A stretch of 64,000 bases of DNA from Clostridium sp. D53t1_180928_C8 (lineage in GTDB: Bacteria; Bacillota; Clostridia; Clostridiales; Clostridiaceae), in the NCBI RefSeq assembly GCF_015667795.1, contig NZ_JADPEL010000014.1, positions 24,521 to 88,520 on the forward strand, written 5' to 3'. Both the position numbers and the translations under genes were made by a program. Below are positions 17,625 to 25,802 of the stretch, one piece after another. A model generated the notes under the pieces. The model was not told where the DNA came from. It searched no databases and saw only the letters and a program-made list of their open reading frames with translations. The stretch's first letter is position 1. Each line of letters opens with the position of its first letter.

Positions 17625-18035
17625 ATGGAAAAAAGCAGAAAAATAAGTGAAGTTATTAATAAATATGGATATACATTAAATTTACATGAAATCAAAACTA
17701 AAACTGGTGCTGGAAATGGATATAGACATACAATTATAGATGTTGATAATAATATATCTAACAACTCACCTAAACTCGAAAAACTATATGATATAATAAC
17801 CAACACTAAAGGAAGAGTTAACCTTCATAAAATCAAAGCTCAAACTGGTGTTGGCAATGGATATACTCATATTGATAAAATAAATATGTCAACTACTATA
17901 AATAATTCTGACACAGCTAAAACTTATACTCATAAAAGTCATAAAATTAATGATTTAATTCTTAATACTGCTAAAAAACTTAATCTTCATGAAATAAAGG
18001 CACAAACAGGTGCTGGAAGTGGATATAAGCATTAA
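17625..18035 (+). CDS. Small protein with three NLHxIKxxTGxGxGYxH repeats
   Basis: 136 residues, no signal peptide, no known family. The 17-residue motif NLHEIKTKTGAGNGYRH recurs at 19-35, 66-82 and 120-136, each preceded by a short amphipathic helix-like segment (ISEVINKYG, LYDIITNTKG, INDLILNTAKK) and separated by variable Asn/Ser/Thr-rich linkers. The last repeat ends exactly at the C-terminus. Start is firm: AGGAGGCTATT before ATG. It is 70 bases after the Asp-rich secreted protein and shares the terminator at 18052. Multi-core precursor peptide or repetitive binding protein are possible; no modification enzyme is adjacent. Confidence 0.75.
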   Translation: MEKSRKISEVINKYGYTLNLHEIKTKTGAGNGYRHTIIDVDNNISNNSPKLEKLYDIITNTKGRVNLHKIKAQTGVGNGYTHIDKINMSTTINNSDTAKTYTHKSHKINDLILNTAKKLNLHEIKAQTGAGSGYKH

Positions 18036-18051
18036 TTTAAAACTAAAAATA

Positions 18052-18090
18052 GCCTTATAAAGATACATTATTAATGTATCTTTATAAGGC
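18052..18090. terminator. Bidirectional terminator
   Basis: Perfect 17-bp arms (18052-18068 with 18074-18090) and a five-base loop between convergent genes. The hairpin includes the last codons and stop of the SanA/YdcF gene. Confidence 0.85.
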
Positions 18091-18667
18091 ATAAAAAGAA
18101 ATCTTTAATTTGAGCTAAACGCTCTCTTCTTCTATATTTTTTCATCCTATCATATTCCCTCTTATCTGAGGCAATCCCATAAGCTTCTATTCCAAATCTT
18201 CTTGCAATAAAAATAGCTCTTGGCAAATGATATCTATTAGTTGATATTATAGCACTTTTTATATTAAATTTATTTTTTGCTCTATTAATACTATCATAAG
18301 TACAAAAGCCACAATTATCTATTAATAAATCTTCTCTTCTAACATTTGCTTCCGTATAATTTTTCATAATCCAGTTCTTCATTACTGCAAGTTCATTATA
18401 CGATTCACCACTATTATCACCAGTTAATAAGATAGTTTTACAAATTCTTCTTACATATACTTTAGCTCCTGTATCTAGTCTATCAGCTAATAAATCGCAG
18501 GGATTTCCATCCTGTCTTACACCTGCCCCTAAGATGATTACAGTATCACAATCTATCGGAAGGTCCTTTAAATCTAAGATATACTTATCCCCATACAGAT
18601 CCATTATTGCAAATATACCAAGAACAATTGCCACTACTATTAAACAAAAAATCAATACATAGGTCAT
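18071..18667 (-). CDS. SanA/YdcF-like DUF218 membrane protein
   Basis: 198 residues with one N-terminal membrane helix (1-20) and a DUF218 domain outside the membrane: DTVIILGAGV, then LLTGDNSGESYNELAVMKNWI, and a late TNRYHLPRAIFIARRFG. E. coli SanA and ElyC of this family are linked to envelope integrity and peptidoglycan or lipid-carrier metabolism; the activity is not settled. A basic tail (KKYRRRERLAQ) follows. Single gene, sharing a bidirectional terminator. Family confident, role inferred. Confidence 0.82.
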   Translation of the reverse strand: MTYVLIFCLIVVAIVLGIFAIMDLYGDKYILDLKDLPIDCDTVIILGAGVRQDGNPCDLLADRLDTGAKVYVRRICKTILLTGDNSGESYNELAVMKNWIMKNYTEANVRREDLLIDNCGFCTYDSINRAKNKFNIKSAIISTNRYHLPRAIFIARRFGIEAYGIASDKREYDRMKKYRRRERLAQIKDFFLCLIKIH

Positions 18668-18737
18668 ATAGTATTCCTTCTCGACTATTTCTCCTACTAT
18701 ATGATATGTATCGATTTATAAATTTGTACATAAATTT

Positions 18738-19184
18738 TTATAGTTCTACTTTCATCTTAACATGAGGAATATTTACTTCATCATAGATATCAGATATAAC
18801 TTTAAAACCTACACTTTCATATAATCCTTTTGCATAAAGCTGCCCAGATAATACTACAATATTTTCATCTAAATTATTTTTTATAAAATCTAATGCCACT
18901 TTCATCATTTTCTGAGCTATACCTTTTCTTCTATGACTTGAAAGCACTAAAACTCTTCCTACTGAAACATAATCATACCCTATATTCTTAGGCACTATTC
19001 TACTATAAGCAACAATTCTTCTATCTTCTTTTAACATTATATGATAGCACTTCTTATCCTTATCATCAAAATCCTGTTCTTCGACTATTTTTTGTTCACA
19101 AACAAAAACTTCAAATCTAGATTTAGCAATTTCATACATTTCATCAACATTTAATTCATCAAACTTCTTTATCTCAAAATTCAT
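18738..19184 (-). CDS. GNAT acetyltransferase, ElaA-like
   Basis: 148-residue GNAT-fold protein. The N-terminal FEVFVCEQKIVEEQDFDDKD and the following HIMLKED, IVPKN, SVGRVLVLSSHRRKGIAQKMMKVAL (acetyl-CoA loop, R-x-x-G-x-A) resemble the ElaA/COG2153 group. The substrate is unknown. It sits 25 bases after proA in the same direction and may be read from the proBA transcript. Start ATG at 19184 follows AAGGGGCAAATAGT. Confidence 0.82.
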   Translation of the reverse strand: MNFEIKKFDELNVDEMYEIAKSRFEVFVCEQKIVEEQDFDDKDKKCYHIMLKEDRRIVAYSRIVPKNIGYDYVSVGRVLVLSSHRRKGIAQKMMKVALDFIKNNLDENIVVLSGQLYAKGLYESVGFKVISDIYDEVNIPHVKMKVEL

Positions 19185-19209
19185 ACTATTTGCCCCTTAT
19201 ATGTTTAAA

Positions 19210-20454
19210 TTACCTAATCTGCCCATTTCCATAAATAATATACTTAATAGTAGTAAGCTCTTTAAGACCCATAGGTCCTCTTGCATGAAGTTTTTGAGTG
19301 CTAATTCCTATTTCAGCTCCAAATCCAAATTCTTCTCCATCAGTAAATCTTGTTGATGAATTTACATAAACAGCCGCTGCATTTACCTTCTGTAAGAACT
19401 TTTGAGAATTTTCATAATCTCTAGTTACTATAGCCTCTGAATGACCTGATCCAAATTGGTTAATTATATTAATAGCTTCATCTATATTTCCAACTACCTT
19501 TACTCCAATTTTATAATCTAAATATTCATTATACCACTCTTCATCATTTGCCTTTACTATTGATGAATCATAAGCAATAGAAGATTCATCACCTCTAATC
19601 TCTACATCTTTTTCTCTTAAGGCTTTTAATACTATTGGCATAAACTCCTTCGCTATTTTTTCATTGACTAATAATTTTTCTGCTGCATTACATACAGATG
19701 GTCTTGAAGTTTTTGCATTAACCACTATATTTTTAGCCATTTCAAAATCAGCATATTCATCAACATATATATGACAATTTCCTGTTCCAGTTTCAATTAC
19801 AGGAACAGTTGCATTTTTTACTACGGCTTGAATAAGACCTGCTCCACCTCTTGGAATTAAAACATCTATATACTCATTTAATCTCATCATTTCAGTTGCA
19901 ACTTCTCTACTGGTATCCTCTACTAATTGAATCGAATCCTTTGGAAGTTCTACAGACTCAAGGCCTTCTCTTAAAACCTTAACTATAGATTTATTAGAAT
20001 TTATAGCTTCACTACCACCTCTTAAAATAACTGCATTACCAGCCTTAAAGCAAAGTCCAGCAGCATCACTTGTTACATTAGGTCTTGCTTCATATATTAT
20101 TCCTATAACTCCTAATGGTACTCTCTTTTGCCCAATTTGTAATCCATTAGGTCTAGTCCACATTCCTAAAACTTCTCCAACAGGATCAGGCAGTGATATA
20201 ACTTGTCTTAATCCATTTGCCATTCCTTCTATTCTTTCTTCATTTAAAGCTAATCTATCAAGCATAGCTTTTGAAGTACCTTTTTCTATAGCCTTTTGTA
20301 AATCAATTTTATTAGCATTAATAATTTCTTGCTTATTATTAACTAAAAAATCCGCCATTGCATTTAAACCCTTATTTTTTTCTGCAGTACTTAAATTTCC
20401 TAATATAAAAGAAACTTCTTTTGCTTTTTTACCTTTAACAATTAATTCATTCAT
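19210..20454 (-). CDS. proA: Glutamate-5-semialdehyde dehydrogenase (gamma-glutamyl phosphate reductase)
   Basis: Second step of proline synthesis: NADPH reduction of gamma-glutamyl phosphate. 414 residues, ALDH superfamily, with IYEARPNVTSDAAGLCFKAGNAVILRGG, LIPRGGAGLI, the catalytic Cys in SRPSVCNAAEKLL, and the C-terminal ARGPMGLKELTTIKYI. Lies 22 bases after proB. Typical length and all family blocks are present. Confidence 0.97.
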   Translation of the reverse strand: MNELIVKGKKAKEVSFILGNLSTAEKNKGLNAMADFLVNNKQEIINANKIDLQKAIEKGTSKAMLDRLALNEERIEGMANGLRQVISLPDPVGEVLGMWTRPNGLQIGQKRVPLGVIGIIYEARPNVTSDAAGLCFKAGNAVILRGGSEAINSNKSIVKVLREGLESVELPKDSIQLVEDTSREVATEMMRLNEYIDVLIPRGGAGLIQAVVKNATVPVIETGTGNCHIYVDEYADFEMAKNIVVNAKTSRPSVCNAAEKLLVNEKIAKEFMPIVLKALREKDVEIRGDESSIAYDSSIVKANDEEWYNEYLDYKIGVKVVGNIDEAINIINQFGSGHSEAIVTRDYENSQKFLQKVNAAAVYVNSSTRFTDGEEFGFGAEIGISTQKLHARGPMGLKELTTIKYIIYGNGQIR

Positions 20455-20476
20455 TTATTAATTAACTCCCTTCTTA

Positions 20477-21283
20477 TTATTTTTTTATAAATAATGTTCC
20501 AATTTCCTTACCTTCAGTTATATCCATTAATATTGATGGATTATCTCCATTTGCTAATATCATATTACACCCTGCCATTGTAGCTCTTTTAGCAGCTGTC
20601 AATTTAGTAGCCATTCCACCTGTTCCAAGTGAACTTCCTGCACCACCAGCACATGCCTCTAGCTCTGATGTAATTTCTTCTACAACTCGTATTAACTTAG
20701 AATTAGGATTTTTTCTTGGATCTGAATCATAGAAACCATCAATATCAGATAATATAATTAATAAATCTGCTGATACTAATTGTGCAACTATTGCAGATAA
20801 ATTATCATTATCTCCAAATCTAACTATATTTTCTATCTCATCTATAGCAACAGTATCATTCTCATTAACTATTGGTATTATTCCATTTTCTAATAAAGTT
20901 TCAAATGTATTAACAACATTTTCTCTTATATGATCATCTTCTATAACATCCCTAGTTAATAACACTTGTCCTACTATATGACTATATTCACCAAACAGTT
21001 TACTATATATATGCATAAGCTCACATTGTCCTACTGCAGCAACAGCTTGCTTTTCTTTTATGCTCTTTGGCTTTTCCTTTAATTTTAATTTATTAACACC
21101 AACTCCAACTGCTCCTGATGTAACAAGAACAACTTCTTTTCCTGAATTCATTAAATCCGATAGTACTCTTGTTAACTTTTCTATTCTTGTTAAATTTATA
21201 TTTCCATTATCATATGTAAGAGTCGATGTTCCAACCTTAACTACTATTCTATTACAATTTTTTATTTGCTCTCTGAAATTCAC
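20477..21283 (-). CDS. proB: Glutamate 5-kinase, short form
   Basis: First step of proline synthesis, ATP-dependent phosphorylation of glutamate. About 268 residues with the amino-acid kinase core ([62 protein letters not shown]). The C-terminal PUA domain of enterobacterial ProB is absent, as in many Firmicutes. The start is taken as GTG at 21283, nine bases after GGGAG, giving NFREQIKN as in relatives; the frame is open to 21304. First gene of proBA. Confidence 0.95.
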   Translation of the reverse strand: MNFREQIKNCNRIVVKVGTSTLTYDNGNINLTRIEKLTRVLSDLMNSGKEVVLVTSGAVGVGVNKLKLKEKPKSIKEKQAVAAVGQCELMHIYSKLFGEYSHIVGQVLLTRDVIEDDHIRENVVNTFETLLENGIIPIVNENDTVAIDEIENIVRFGDNDNLSAIVAQLVSADLLIILSDIDGFYDSDPRKNPNSKLIRVVEEITSELEACAGGAGSSLGTGGMATKLTAAKRATMAGCNMILANGDNPSILMDITEGKEIGTLFIKK

Positions 21284-21442
21284 CTTAATCATCTCCCAAA
21301 TCATAGCTTGTTATTTTTATATTATAATTATCTTTATTAATATTTGCTATAAAAATTTCCTTTACATTTATGTCCTTATATTCCTTTTAAGATGTTTTGT
21401 AACCATAAATTTGAATAAAAACCATGTAAAATTTAATGTTTT

Positions 21443-21487
21443 TGCATAAAAATTAAATTTTACAAGACTTTTTTTAATTTTTATGCA
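21443..21487. promoter_or_regulatory. Paired inverted 14-mers between proB and yjiH, ARG-box-like
   Basis: TGCATAAAAATTAA occurs on plus at 21443-21456 and, inverted, at 21474-21487. It matches 12 of 14 positions of the E. coli-type ARG box TGAATAAAAATTCA. The first copy is also part of a larger hairpin (about 21424-21463, arms TGTAAAATTTAA). Placement in the shared control region of two divergent units suggests an operator pair for ArgR/AhrC or another dimeric repressor. Confidence 0.45.
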
Positions 21488-21578
21488 TCAAAAGTATTGA
21501 TTTTTAATATTCTTACATTTAAAATTAATGTAGTTGAATAAATATAAAAAAATCATGTATATATATAAAGGAGATAAA

Positions 21579-22955
21579 ATGGAAATTTCAAAATTTAAAC
21601 CATTTGATAATAATAAAGTTACATTAAAAGATAACTTAAAATTTATAATTCCTTCAATTATTGGTGTGCTATTATTTATGATTCCAATAAAACATGAAGG
21701 CGATGTAACAATTCCAATAGCTATTTTCTCAGGAATGTTAGTAAATTTTCTTGGTGAATATCTAGTATATATAATTACTGGAACATTAACTGTATCTGCT
21801 ATAATTAGCTTAGTAACAACATTATTTAAGCCTAAATTTATTACTAATAATAAATTATTAAATTCACTTTTTAATACTACACCTTTATGGTTAACAGCTA
21901 GAGTTCTTGGTGGGATATTTGGAGTTCTTGCAGCATTTAAAATAGGACCTGAAATGATAATAAGTGCAGATACTGGTTCATTTGTATTACACGACCTTTT
22001 AACTGTACTATTCTCTATATTCTTATTTGCAGGATTATTTCTACCACTATTACTTAACTTTGGTTTATTAGAATTCTTTGGTTCTTTATTAACTAAGGTA
22101 ATGAGACCAGTATTTAAATTACCTGGTCGTTCATCAATTGACTGTATTACTTCTTGGTTAGGTGATGGTACATTAGGAATAATGCTAACTAATAAACAAT
22201 ATGAAGATGGATTCTATACTGAAAGAGAAGCAGCCACTATAAGTACTACATTTTCTGCTGTTTCAATAACATTTAGTTTAGTTGTAATAAATACCGTTGG
22301 ACTTGGTAATATGTTTGTGCCATTCTATTTAACAGTTACTTTTGCTGGTATAGTTGCTGCTGTAATAGTTCCAAGAATTTATCCATTATCGAAAAAGAAA
22401 GATACTTATTATAACGGTGAAACTAAAAAAATAGATGAATCTATTCCTGAAGGATATACTCCTTTTTCATGGGGATATGAGCAAGCTATAACAAAGGCTA
22501 GAAAGAATTCTAGTGTTAAAGAATTCTTTATTGATGGTTCTAAAAATGTTTTAGATATGTGGATTGGTGTTCTTCCTGTTGTTATGTGTATGGCAACAAT
22601 TGCTCTTATAATAGCAAATTACACTCCTGTATTTAGAATTTTAGGTTTACCTTTTGTTCCAATACTTCAATTGTTACAAGTGCCTGAAGCGCTTCAAGCT
22701 TCTCAAACATTAGTAGTTGGTTTTGCAGATATGCTATTACCTTCAGTTGTTGCCTCAACAACTATAACTAGTGAAATGACAAGATTTATAGTTGCTGCAG
22801 TTTCTGTAACTCAACTTGTATATATGTCTGAAGTTGGTGGAGTTTTATTAGGTTCAAAAATTCCAATAAATATAAAAGAATTAATAATTATTTTTATAGA
22901 AAGAACTTTAATAACTTTACCAGTTATAGTTTTAATAGCAAACTTTATTTATTAA
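21579..22955 (+). CDS. YjiH family membrane protein (nucleoside-recognition GATE domain)
   Basis: Polytopic membrane protein of about 458 residues with some ten helices; the GATE/nucleoside-recognition signature regions are GVLAAFKIGPEMIISADTG, and the Gate-like end VGFADMLLPSVVA and VYMSEVGGVLLGSKIPI. YjiH proteins are predicted transporters of unknown substrate. Start set at 21579 because AAAGGAGATAAA precedes that ATG. Divergent from proBA and sharing the intergenic inverted 14-mers; if those are ARG boxes, an arginine or related amino-acid substrate would fit, but this is inference. Confidence 0.82.
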   Translation: MEISKFKPFDNNKVTLKDNLKFIIPSIIGVLLFMIPIKHEGDVTIPIAIFSGMLVNFLGEYLVYIITGTLTVSAIISLVTTLFKPKFITNNKLLNSLFNTTPLWLTARVLGGIFGVLAAFKIGPEMIISADTGSFVLHDLLTVLFSIFLFAGLFLPLLLNFGLLEFFGSLLTKVMRPVFKLPGRSSIDCITSWLGDGTLGIMLTNKQYEDGFYTEREAATISTTFSAVSITFSLVVINTVGLGNMFVPFYLTVTFAGIVAAVIVPRIYPLSKKKDTYYNGETKKIDESIPEGYTPFSWGYEQAITKARKNSSVKEFFIDGSKNVLDMWIGVLPVVMCMATIALIIANYTPVFRILGLPFVPILQLLQVPEALQASQTLVVGFADMLLPSVVASTTITSEMTRFIVAAVSVTQLVYMSEVGGVLLGSKIPINIKELIIIFIERTLITLPVIVLIANFIY

Positions 22956-22962
22956 TATATTT

Positions 22963-22998
22963 AAAAGCTGTCGCAAATGCGGCAGCTTTTTTATTTTA
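22963..22998 (+). terminator. Terminator of yjiH
   Basis: 12-bp stem with one mismatch (22963-22974 with 22979-22990), loop AAAT, followed by TTATTTT. Confidence 0.9.
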
Positions 22999-23035
22999 AT
23001 CTATTTCATTATTTTTAAATCATCTAATATTCACT

Positions 23036-23066
23036 AAAAAAAGGAGCAAACTTATAGTTTAACTCC
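23036..23066 (-). terminator. Terminator of tRNA-Glu
   Basis: GGAG-stem hairpin with one bulge (23043-23052 with 23057-23066) followed by a T run on minus. Confidence 0.75.
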
Positions 23067-23080
23067 TAAATCCTTGATAA

Positions 23081-23155
23081 TGGTGACCTGTAGGGGAATC
23101 GAACCCCTGATTTCACCGTGAGAGGGTGACGTCTTGACCTCTTGACCAACAAGCC
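23081..23155 (-). tRNA. tRNA-Glu (CTC)
   Basis: 75-base cloverleaf on minus: 7-bp acceptor with two G-U pairs, anticodon stem CACC/GGTG with loop CTCTCAC giving anticodon CTC, T arm GGTTCGATTCC, encoded CCA. Reads GAG only, so a tRNA-Glu(TTC) must exist elsewhere. Confidence 0.92.
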
Positions 23156-23281
23156 TTATTGTAAATAAATTCCTTACAGTATTAATATTACCATATTTCT
23201 TTTAAATATACTAGATATTTTTTTCCAATTATTATCTTTTTAACTATTTTTTCGTAAAATAAAAAATTTATTTAAAAACTC

Positions 23282-23342
23282 TTGACTTTTTATTAAGTAA
23301 TAATTATTATTAGTTACAAGAGATAAATGATAATAACTATCA
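23282..23342 (+). promoter_or_regulatory. ahpC promoter with PerR/Fur-like boxes
   Basis: TTGACT (23282-23287), 17-base spacer, TATTAT (23305-23310). A perfect 7-1-7 palindrome TAATAATTATTATTA (23298-23312) covers the -10, close to the PerR box. A second, TGATAATAACTATCA (23328-23342), is one base from the Fur consensus TGATAATnATTATCA. Both fit metal-dependent repressors of the Fur superfamily. Confidence 0.75.
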
Positions 23343-23371
23343 TTTGAAATGAAATATCAGGAGGTTTTATT

Positions 23372-23935
23372 ATGTCATTAATAAATAAAAAAGTTTCAGA
23401 TTTTAAGGTTCAAGCATATCACAATGGGGAATTCGTAGAAGTTACTTCAGATTCATTAAAAGGTCATTGGTCTGTAGTAGTGTTTTATCCAGCAGATTTT
23501 ACATTTGTTTGCCCAACAGAATTAGGAGAATTAGCTGATAACTATGCTAAATTCCAAGAAATCGGTTGTGAAGTTTACTCAGTGTCTACAGATACTCACT
23601 TCGTTCATAAAGCATGGGCTGATACATCTGATACAATTGGAAAAATTAAATATCCTATGTTAGCTGATCCAACTGGTAAATTAGCTAGAAATTTCGAAGT
23701 TATGATTGAAGAAGAAGGTTTAGCTTTAAGAGGATCATTCGTTATTAATCCAGAAGGTAAGATTAAAGCATACGAAATCCATGATTTAGGAATCGGAAGA
23801 AGTGCTGAAGAATTATTAAGAAAAGTTCAAGCTGCTCAATTTGTTGCAGAGCACGGAGATCAAGTTTGCCCAGCTAAATGGCAACCAGGTGAAGAAACAT
23901 TAACACCAAGCTTAGATTTAGTAGGAAAACTTTAA
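23372..23935 (+). CDS. ahpC: Alkyl hydroperoxide reductase subunit C (typical 2-Cys peroxiredoxin)
   Basis: Reduces hydrogen peroxide and organic peroxides; cytoplasmic. 187 residues as in Prx1/AhpC: peroxidatic Cys47 in FYPADFTFVCPTE, resolving Cys166 in QVCPAKWQPG, and the GGxG-type and YF regions of sensitive Prx partly conserved. Its own strong promoter carries PerR/Fur-like palindromes, and a terminator at 23941 separates it from ahpF, so ahpF is reached by partial read-through or its own promoter. AGGAGGTTTTATT precedes ATG. Confidence 0.97.
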   Translation: MSLINKKVSDFKVQAYHNGEFVEVTSDSLKGHWSVVVFYPADFTFVCPTELGELADNYAKFQEIGCEVYSVSTDTHFVHKAWADTSDTIGKIKYPMLADPTGKLARNFEVMIEEEGLALRGSFVINPEGKIKAYEIHDLGIGRSAEELLRKVQAAQFVAEHGDQVCPAKWQPGEETLTPSLDLVGKL

Positions 23936-23940
23936 TAAAT

Positions 23941-23972
23941 AAAAAGAGTGGTACATCCACTCTTTTTATTCA
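23941..23972 (+). terminator. Terminator after ahpC
   Basis: Perfect 11-bp stem (23941-23951 with 23957-23967), five-base loop, T run. It lies between ahpC and ahpF. Confidence 0.9.
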
Positions 23973-24072
23973 AATCTTATTATTCTCAAGATATCTTTAA
24001 ATTATTTAAAATTGATAATTTAAAAATGTTTTGATATTAATGCAAAATATTTAATGTTAGGAGGTATATTAA

Positions 24073-25740
24073 ATGAATGATATATATGATTTATTAATAA
24101 TAGGTGGAGGTCCTGCTGGTCTTTCAGCAAGTATTTATGCAGGAAGAGCTAAATTAAATACACTTATCATAGAAAAATCTGAAATAGGTGGTCAAGTAAA
24201 TAAAACCTTTGATATTTCTAACTATCCAGGAGCAAAAAATAGTAACGGTCCAAAATTAATGTCTGAAATGAGAGAGCAAGCTGAAGACTTTGGTGTAAGC
24301 TTTATATCTGCTGAAGTTACAGAAGTATATTTAGAAGGTGAAGTTAAAACTTTAAAAACAGATAAAGGTGAAGTAAAAGGTAGGTCGGTAATAATAGCAA
24401 CTGGTGCTTCTCCTAGAAAACTTGGCTTTAAAGGTGAAGATGAATTTACTGGTAGAGGTGTTGCTTATTGTTCAACTTGTGATGGACAATTCTTTGAAGG
24501 ATTAGAGGTATTTGTAATAGGTGCTGGATTTGCAGCTGCTGAAGAAGCTATATTCCTAACTAAATTTGCTTCAAAAGTTACTGTAATAGCAAGAGAACCT
24601 GAATTTACATGTGCAAAATCAATTGCAGATAAAGTTTTATCTCATCCTAAAATTGAAGTTAAATTTAATACAGAAATCCTTGAAGCTAATGGTGAAGACA
24701 TGGTAAACTATGCAAAGTTTATCAATAATAAAACTGGTGAAACTTTTGAATATCATGCCAAAAAAGAAGATAACGCGTTTGGAATATTTGTTTTCGTTGG
24801 ATATGCTCCTAAAAGTAACTTATTTAAAAATATATTAGATTTAGATAAATTCGGTTATATTCTAACTAATGAAAATATGGAAACTAATATTGATGGAATA
24901 TACGTTGCGGGAGATTTAAGACCTAAGCAATTAAGACAAATTGTTACTGCTGTAGCTGATGGTGCAATTGCGGCAACAACCGCAGAAAGATATGTTATTG
25001 AATTAAAGGACAAATTAGGAATTAAAGAAGATACTTATTCTCCTAAGAAACCTGTTAAAGAAAATAAAATTATTGAAAATAATTCTTTAGGTAATGTTTC
25101 TAGAAAAAGTTCTCTTTTAAATGATTCTTTAAGAAATCAACTTAAAGGTATTTTAGAAAAATTTGAAAGTAAAATTACTCTTGTATCAATTGTAGATGAA
25201 TCAAATGCTAAATCTATTGAATTAAAAGATTTAATATTAGATATTGCTGATTTAGGTGAAAAGATATCTACTGAAATATATAAAGTTGGTGAAAATTTAG
25301 ATATTGAAACTAAAATAAATGCAAATAAATATCCAGTAATAGCACTTTTAGATAAAGAAAATAACTATAGTGGTGTAAAATTCCATGGAGTACCAGGGGG
25401 ACATGAATTAAATTCATTTATTTTGGCAATGTATAATTTAGCTGGGCCTGGTCAACAAATTCCAGAAGAAACTTTAAATAATATTAATGAAATTTCTAAC
25501 TCTACTAATATTAAAGTTTGTGTGTCATTATCTTGCCACTTATGCCCTGATGTTGTTGTATCAGCTCAAAAAATTGCTATAAATAATAAAAATATTGAGT
25601 CTGAAATGATAGATATATCTAACTTTAAGGAAATAAAAGATAAATTTAAAGTTATGAGTGTTCCTGCAATAATAGTAAATGATGAAAAAATATATTTTGG
25701 TGCGAAAAAAATAGATGAAATTATAAATTTAATAAAATAG
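24073..25740 (+). CDS. ahpF: AhpF-type peroxiredoxin reductase with thioredoxin-fold module at the C-terminus
   Basis: FAD/NAD(P)H disulfide reductase expected to recycle AhpC. Residues 1-310 form a thioredoxin-reductase core: GGGPAGLSA (FAD), CxxC Cys133/Cys136 in YCSTCDG, second GxGxxA (GAGFAAAEEA), and VAGDLRPKQLRQ. After a Lys/Asn-rich linker (about 325-360), residues 360-555 form the tandem thioredoxin-fold domain that AhpF of enterics carries at its N-terminus, with redox Cys488/Cys491 in SCHLCPD. So the domain order is circularly exchanged. Such a layout is known in clostridia. AGGAGGTATATTAA-type ribosome site precedes ATG. Confidence 0.9.
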   Translation: MNDIYDLLIIGGGPAGLSASIYAGRAKLNTLIIEKSEIGGQVNKTFDISNYPGAKNSNGPKLMSEMREQAEDFGVSFISAEVTEVYLEGEVKTLKTDKGEVKGRSVIIATGASPRKLGFKGEDEFTGRGVAYCSTCDGQFFEGLEVFVIGAGFAAAEEAIFLTKFASKVTVIAREPEFTCAKSIADKVLSHPKIEVKFNTEILEANGEDMVNYAKFINNKTGETFEYHAKKEDNAFGIFVFVGYAPKSNLFKNILDLDKFGYILTNENMETNIDGIYVAGDLRPKQLRQIVTAVADGAIAATTAERYVIELKDKLGIKEDTYSPKKPVKENKIIENNSLGNVSRKSSLLNDSLRNQLKGILEKFESKITLVSIVDESNAKSIELKDLILDIADLGEKISTEIYKVGENLDIETKINANKYPVIALLDKENNYSGVKFHGVPGGHELNSFILAMYNLAGPGQQIPEETLNNINEISNSTNIKVCVSLSCHLCPDVVVSAQKIAINNKNIESEMIDISNFKEIKDKFKVMSVPAIIVNDEKIYFGAKKIDEIINLIK

Positions 25741-25743
25741 CAA

Positions 25744-25799
25744 GGAGAGTAGATGGGAGAGTAGATGAATTTGTGTAAAACACAAATCTATCTACTCTC
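25744..25799. terminator. Convergent hairpin with duplicated 12-mer
   Basis: Arms 25757-25776 and 25780-25799 pair at 18 of 20 positions. The block GGAGAGTAGATG is present twice in tandem at the left arm (25744-25767), so the right arm can pair with either copy. It separates ahpF and the ABC-class ATPase; no long T run. Confidence 0.65.
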
Positions 25800-25802
25800 A
25801 AT

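Noticed and set aside
21060-21449. Open frame of 129 codons opposite proB and reaching into its upstream region
   Set aside because: Begins antisense within proB, lacks a ribosome site and looks like translated AT-rich intergenic DNA at its end.
21424-21475. Terminator on plus upstream of yjiH
   Set aside because: The hairpin with T run is strong by shape, but no gene on plus precedes it; an operator or chance AT-rich palindrome is more likely.
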